64,000 bases of DNA from Hygrophila difformis (lineage: Eukaryota > Streptophyta > Magnoliopsida > Lamiales > Acanthaceae): the NCBI GenBank assembly GCA_030278955.1, contig JAOANR010000001.1:24805120-24869119 (forward strand), written 5' to 3'. Positions within the stretch are counted from its first letter, which is position 1; each line of letters opens with the position of its first letter. Both the position numbers and the translations under genes were made by a program. The notes under the pieces were generated by a model, which searched no databases, was not told where the DNA came from, and worked only from the letters and a program-made list of their open reading frames with translations. Of the stretch, positions 58,664 to 64,000 are shown one piece after another.

Positions 58664-59644
58664 AATACTATTCCATAGAAAACCAAAAGTTGGAATACAA
58701 AAAAGCACAAAAAGGAATATGTAAGAGGCGACCTCCATGGTACATAACCAACAGCATTATGCAAGTATAGAGGACTAAGAAAACCATATACTTGCTAACT
58801 AAAATGAACCACTACACCTACCATCTCAATGTTTACCAATCCTCTTAAACCCCATAAGCCCCACCCGAAGTAAACAACAAAAAATCCACCATGAATTACC
58901 CATACACACCACAGGTGCGACGACCTCATAATAAAGCAGCAACAGTCAGCCCAATGCAGCAACAGTCAATATATAAAATATAATCATATAATTTAATTTA
59001 TTTTCAATTTATGTCGTTTTAAAATACATAGAAAGATTTTCTCAAGATCTGTTGATGATTTTAGTGTCATCATGTATTTTGGTGTAATTGGATTTACTAA
59101 AGTTTGGCTTATGTTGTAGTCGAGCTATAATGTGGGTTAGGAGGTGCGGAGTGCACACTCACATAAGCCACTACGACAAAGGATGACCCAGCGAGAGGCC
59201 AAGAGGAATGAATTGAGAGATATATGAAAAGATGTGGAAGACTAAGAAGGACAGCAAGCTGCCTATGATTTAGTCATGACCATGACTAAGTCTGATATAG
59301 GTTGTTGTAATGTCATTTAATTTGTCTTTCAATCCAGCAAGGGAGAATATGCTTACTCATGGTCATGACTAAGACCAGTGTAGTTTACTGGAACTTGTTT
59401 TGTCTTTTTCCTTGTGCAGTTATGTGGGGGGGTATTTAGTCATGGTCATGACTAATTTAAATTCGTATTGCTGGATAAATTAACTATCAGCAATTGAATT
59501 TGAAATTTGAATTCAAATCTGATTTGAACTTGAAATTCAAATTTGAATCTCAACTATTGCACCCATTCATAATTGGTTGTATCTTTTCGATATCTACTGC
59601 AGTCTTCCTCTACAAATATGAATTCCTGCAGAATTCATTGATAT
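58664..59644. other. Unclassified DNA with a repeated palindrome
   Basis: No gene. TTAGTCATG..CATGACTAA occurs at 59270-59289 and 59436-59455, with a partial copy at about 59355-59372. Around 59490-59555 are mutually inverted TTGAAATTTGAATTC-type phrases. It may be part of another decayed element; I see no boundaries. Confidence 0.6.
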
Positions 59645-62170
59645 TGTAACACCCCGGATTTGGTCACCCAGGCCGGGATGCTACCGCCACACCCTTCCAA
59701 ACAAGACCCGATTAAATCGAGCTTATTTAAAAGGATGCTAAGGCTTAAGTTGCATCATTGACTTAAAAATATTTAAAAACCATTCAAATAAGCCCGAAGT
59801 TTAATCAGAGTATAACACACATAATAATAATAAGCAGTGCGGAAGCATAAATAAACAGGGCCAAAACATGCGGCCAAAACCAGAGTCTAAGTCCAATGCA
59901 TAAATTAAAATAAATAAAATGCGACAAGTCTTCTTTTAAAAATGGAAATCCCATCCCTCCATGCGATGCTTACTCTGCGAAATCTGAAAGGAAAATAAAA
60001 CAACAATTTATCAGTACAAAGGTACTGCGTAAGTTAATATATAGCACAACGAATTTTAAAAGTTTTTAGGAGAATATACAAAATAATATATTTATTTAAA
60101 AGACGAGTAAATAAATTAATGTAAAATTCTTACACATATGCCACGAACATTTTACCAATGTTAGTTATGATCGAGGACACCCCATTAGCATATCCTAGGG
60201 ACGAACCCACAGGACCAACCTTTGGGACTTTATACCCACAAGGACTCAAACATATCCTAGGGACGAACCCTTGGGATCAACCTCTGGGACTCGTACCCAC
60301 GAGGTAAGTGCATGCAGCGGACCCTATACAGACACACTCCGGAGCCCTAGATAACCCATACGGATACATCTAGGAGTATAGACTCATACATCACAATAAT
60401 CAATGCCGTTTTGGCTACAAAAGAGGGGGCGACATAATTTTCACCACATTGGGCATCCCACTCGATCAAAACTTCCAAAGTTTAAAAACCACATTTTATC
60501 ATTTCATAATAACACCACATTGCCAGAATCCATATTCTTCAAAAATGAGTAACACTCGACTCATAGTTCATCGAATATACCAAATAGCCTTTACCGATTA
60601 AAAGTAACACTGTGGCAGTTTTCGAAATCGCATTTAAAAATGCAACAAATTATTTTTAAAAATTCTGGAAAAATTCCAGTAGCTAGAAAACATCAAAATA
60701 AGCATTTTTCATAGAAATAGCCATCTCAAAATTCGGACTCTAAACTGGTCATTTTAATCGATTTCAGAAAGCTATTGAAATTCAATTTCTCTTGCTTCAG
60801 TAAATTCGACCACAGTGAGTTCAAAAATTCATAACAATTTCATACATGCTCCAAAAATCATGAAATTTTACAGGGATGTTCTAGACACATATTAGAACAA
60901 GTTTCATGAAGACATCAAGCACTAAAAACGATCATAGGCAAGAGTGAATCGAACAACAAAACTGACTACATACATTCATCAAAACTGTCAACACATACGC
61001 AGAAAATACCAGATCGAATTTGGGTGACCAAAACATGTCCAAAAATTATAAAAATTTACAGAGAGCATCTTTAGGACATTAGGAACAAGTTTCATTTTGG
61101 AAGGTTCTCCTAAAAATGTACGGATCATGGTCGAATTCACAGAACAATAAAATTGGTCATAGGAAAACCCTATTTGACAGATTTTGTCAAATGAAAATAT
61201 AAACCTATATCTCGAGTTATACTCAACCAAAACTCCTAAAAATCGACGTGCACAATACTAACTTACTTGAGATGAGTTTAGAACCGAATATCCCCTTGGT
61301 GGAATCCTGGAAATCGTCCAACTCGACCCCAACAATCAACACTCCTACCGAATGCACCTATTATGGAGTTGTCGGAGGAAATTCTCAATTCTAGGACAAG
61401 GGATTCGAATCTAAGACCAAGGAAAAGAAGTAGAACTCTTACCTACACGTAGGAGAAAGGTTTGGATCACTTGAACGCGTCCAACTCTCTGCCAAGTGAA
61501 GCACAACTCAAGAACTCTCACCACTCTCACTATGAAACTTCTTAAGTGCAAATGGGTGGAATGGAGGCATGACTAGGGTATTTATAGAGGTGGGGAGTTG
61601 CCCAATGACTGACATAGGATGCTAGGGATGTGAGGGGACGAAATGCAACCCATAACTCCCGAATTAATCCCCTCAATCCTCATCCAAAACCCCCACTCAC
61701 CCCATGACTCCATAGGATCCCCTTGGTGCTCAAGTTCCAATCATGAGCTGACTTTGTGGGACTTTATTACATCCAAAACCTATCCAAAATCATCCCAACA
61801 CATCCTCCAACGTCTGGAATTCAAATTGGAGTCGTTTGGATTCGCCCATCACCGAGTTCATGACATGAAACGCATGAAACGTTATGACTTCGCCATAACA
61901 GCAGGGTGGCGCGCTGGTGGCGCGCTCCGCGCGGCCACCGCGCGGCCACCTGCTCGCGAATTTTTTTTTTTTATATTATGATTTTAGTCTTTTAAAAATC
62001 ATAATATGAATTATCCGAGATTTTTGGGATAATTCGATACCTCTATCCCGAGTTGCGATTATCCGAAATATTTAATTCCGTTCTCTCGGAATTAATTCAA
62101 TTTCGATAAATAAATCCAAATTTCTTAACTTCGGATTTTAAAACTTGATGTCGATTTCTCGGGTATTACA
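59645..62170 (-). repeat. 3' LTR of element 5 (~2.5 kb)
   Basis: On minus TGTAATACCCGAG...CCGGGGTGTTACA. Includes a two-copy direct repeat of 62 bp (from 60189 and 60251, CATATCCTAGGGACGAACCC), a GC-rich inverted block (61906-61950) and consecutive hairpins at 61973-62007 and 62008-62036. No ORF of note. Confidence 0.82.
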
Positions 62171-62363
62171 GTCTACCCTCCTTAGAAATCAACTTCGTCC
62201 TCGAAGTTGGGTCGCACTCGGACTAATAGTAATGCATGCAATAATTGACACGCATAAAATATTTGAGGTTTGAAAATTAAATTCTTACCTCGGCGCGTGA
62301 CGACTCCCTGCGGGGTATCACATCCTCCCCCCCTTAGGACTACAGTTATGTCCCCATAACTGC
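62171..62363 (-). other. Spacer between pol and 3' LTR of element 5
   Basis: Contains two LTR-start-like contexts on minus: AAGGGGGGGAGGATG followed by TGATACCCCGCAGG at about 62322, and the true polypurine tract/LTR start at 62171/62170. The first may be a relic or a second priming site; the second matches the LTR's far end. Confidence 0.5.
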
Positions 62364-64000
62364 TCACGAGTCGTGCTGAAAAAGGTTGGGATATTTCTGC
62401 TTCATATCCGATTCCAACTCCCACGTCGCTTCTTCGGTACCATGATTAGACCATAGTACTTTTACCATCCTCACGGTCTTGTTTCTTGTGACTCTTTCTT
62501 TGACGTCCAGTATCTCGATCGGATACTCCTCATACGTCAGGTCATCATCCAGCTCAATCACATCAGTTTGCAAGACGTGAGTTGGATCGTGCACATATTT
62601 CTTCAGCTGAGAAACATGAAACACGTTGTGCACCCGTGATAATTCCGGTGGAAGAGCCAATCGGTAGGCCAAGGTACCTACACGGTCTAGAATCTCGTAT
62701 GGTCCAATGTAACGAGGACTCAGCTTCCCTCGTTTGCCAAATCGCATCACTCCCTTCATGGGTGACATCTTTAGCATAACCTTGTCTCCCACTTGGAATT
62801 CCAACTCTTGTCACCTCGTATCGGCATAGCTCTTTTGGCGATCTTGTGCGGCCTTCATCTTTTGTTGGACAATCTGGATCTGTTTACTCATATCTTCAAT
62901 GAGCTGGGGTCCAACAACTACAGAATTTTCATCCTTTGTCCAGCATATCGGACTGCGACACTTGCGTCCATAGAGAGCTTCGAACGGTGCCATGCCAATG
63001 CTAGCATGGTAACTATTGTTATACGAGAATTCAATTAGCGGCAAGTGGTTCTCCCAACTTCCCTTGAATTCAAGTACACACGCTCTAAGCATATCTTCAA
63101 GTGTTTGAATTGTCCGCTCCGTCTGACCGTCGGTCATCGGATGAAAGGCTGTGCTCATCTTGATTTGGGTTCCCAAGGCTTCTTGTAATTTTGTCCAAAA
63201 ATTTGAGACAAATCTACTGTCTCGGTCCGAAATAATATCATGTGGCACTCCGTGCCTTCGAACCACATTATCGATATATGCCTTGGCTAGTTGATCCATC
63301 GACCAATTGTCTTTCATTGGTATAAAGATGGCAGTCTTTGTTAACCGATCAACTATTACCCAAATTTTGTTCATCCCACGAGGAGATCTTGGTAAGCCCG
63401 AGACAAAGTCCATGGAAATACTATCCCATTTCCAACTTGGGATCTCCAACGGTTTCACCAATCCCAATGGCTTTTGCCGTACTGCCTTTACCTTTTGGCA
63501 AGTTATGCATTTAGCCACAAAATCCGCAACATCTTTCTTCATTCTCGGCCACCAATAGATTTTCTTCAAATCTTTGTACAGTTATCACCGCCAGGGTGTA
63601 CCGAATATGGCGTTCTGTGGCCTTCTTCCATCAATTTTTGCTTCAATTCCTCACACTTGTGAGGAACGCACCACCTCCCTTTAAAGCGAATACTCCCGTC
63701 ATCGTGGACTGTGAATCCTACCGTTTTTCCCTCGTCCATCTTCTCCTTGCTCCTCTTGAGATTCTCATCATCCGGCTGAGCTGCCATAATCTCGTCAAAT
63801 ACGGTAGATTCAATCGTCACGGCACTCACCCTTTCTACCACAGTCCCATAATGGACTAGTTCAGTTTCCAACCTTGCTAGGTCCATATATAGTCCTGACG
63901 GTAAAATAAGAGTGTTTGTCGTGTGCTTCGCCTTTCGACTTAATGCGTCTGCCACGACGTTTGCTTTTCCTTCGTGATAGGCTATATCCAGGTCGTAGTC
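62364..64000 (-). pseudogene. pol C-terminus of element 5: RNase H end, integrase, chromodomain (broken)
   Basis: Open from the window edge. The RNase H end ADALSRK is at about 63950. The integrase zinc region has paired His in EEGHRTPYSVHPGGD and paired Cys in CITCQKVK (63640-63480). The core triad is the Asp of SMDFVSGL, the Asp of ISDRDSRF and the Glu of TDGQTERTIQTLED (63410, 63225, 63110). After that come the GPY/F region (KLSPRYIGPYEIL, about 62700) and a C-terminal chromodomain (YEEYPIEILDVKERV...ATWELESDM, 62535-62390). Chromodomains of this family steer insertion to particular chromatin. Lesions: a frameshift near 63570, just after the HPGGD motif, and TGA at 62811-62813 where relatives have Arg (CGA to TGA). 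Confidence 0.88.

Larger units (their letters stand above)
59645..64000 (-). mobile_element. Element 5: Ty3/gypsy chromovirus, 3' part
   Basis: Read on minus from the window edge: end of RT/RNase H, integrase, chromodomain, a short spacer, a polypurine tract (TTCTAAGGAGGGTAGAC, about 62171-62187) after TTCGAGGACGAAG, then a 3' LTR to 59645. The left flank GATAT (59640-59644) is the expected target duplication; the partner lies beyond the window. The order RT-RH-IN-chromodomain identifies a chromovirus. Confidence 0.88.

Noticed and set aside
62308..62335. LTR start at the TGATACCCCGCAGG context
   Set aside because: Looks like a polypurine tract plus TG start on minus, but its inverted end does not match the far LTR end, whereas TGTAATACCC at 62170 does.
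1..64000. A host gene
   Set aside because: Every long frame maps to a retroelement domain or to repeats; no multi-exon host-like gene, rRNA or ordinary tRNA was seen.

Overview
This is a stretch of nuclear DNA from a flowering plant, most likely a eudicot; the species cannot be named from the sequence. The evidence is the content: Ty1/copia and Ty3/gypsy elements primed by initiator-methionine tRNA, plant-type L1 LINEs with RNase H, hAT, CACTA and Mutator-like DNA transposons, and tRNA-derived SINEs. I find no intact host gene. Nearly all of it is transposable elements nested in one another, as in gene-poor heterochromatin.

Layout, left to right. (a) 1-9412: 3' part of a plus-strand LTR retrotransposon (element A) with a broken plant-transposon-type ORF and a 4.1-kb 3' LTR full of TACGACGCTA/TAGCGCCGTA motifs. 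It ends inside (b) an L1 LINE, 9413-~11560. (c) 11670-12252: two SINEs in opposite orientation and a CACTA MITE, each with target-site duplications (TSDs). (d) 12316-42746: a SIRE-type copia element (element 1, minus strand) split by nested insertions. Its gag breaks at 19780 and resumes at 42365, and the break is flanked by the 5-bp duplication GTTGT. Inside lies an LTR-type unit (element 4, 19781-42359, probably a solo LTR). That unit holds a Tnt1-like copia (element 3, 21720-35923, TSD ATTGG), which in turn holds a nearly intact SIRE-type copia (element 2, 26553-35480, TSD GTGGA). Element 4 also carries a LINE fragment and an hAT transposon with two further hATs inside it, all three with 8-bp TSDs. 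(e) 42773-43700: a SINE and AT-rich DNA. (f) 43713-58658: a gypsy-derived element with ~2.95-kb LTRs, almost no coding capacity and TSD AAAAT. Its 5' LTR is split by a 6155-bp Mutator-like element (43812-49966, TSD TATAATTAA). (g) 58664-59644: unclassified DNA with a repeated palindrome. (h) 59645-64000: 3' LTR and 3' pol end, with chromodomain, of a gypsy chromovirus on the minus strand.

The most unusual object is the Mutator-like element. Its interior is about 4 kb of roughly 65-70 copies of a GGTAAA-type motif, in plus orientation on the left half and minus orientation on the right half, interleaved with GGACGGTCC/GGACGGCCGTCC clusters. The intact 3' LTR of the host gypsy element supplies the empty site, so the insert boundaries are unambiguous. 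Dense self-motifs in a 9-bp-TSD Mutator-like element recall the anti-silencing target motifs of Arabidopsis VANDAL elements; that functional reading is inference.

The genes do not form a host pathway. Each belongs to the life cycle of one element: gag for the particle, protease-integrase-RT-RNase H for copying and insertion, and an extra post-pol ORF in the SIRE-type elements. Most are broken by stops or frameshifts. The order of insertion can be read from TSDs and agrees with LTR divergence: element 2 about 0.7%, the older host element 3 about 2.3%.
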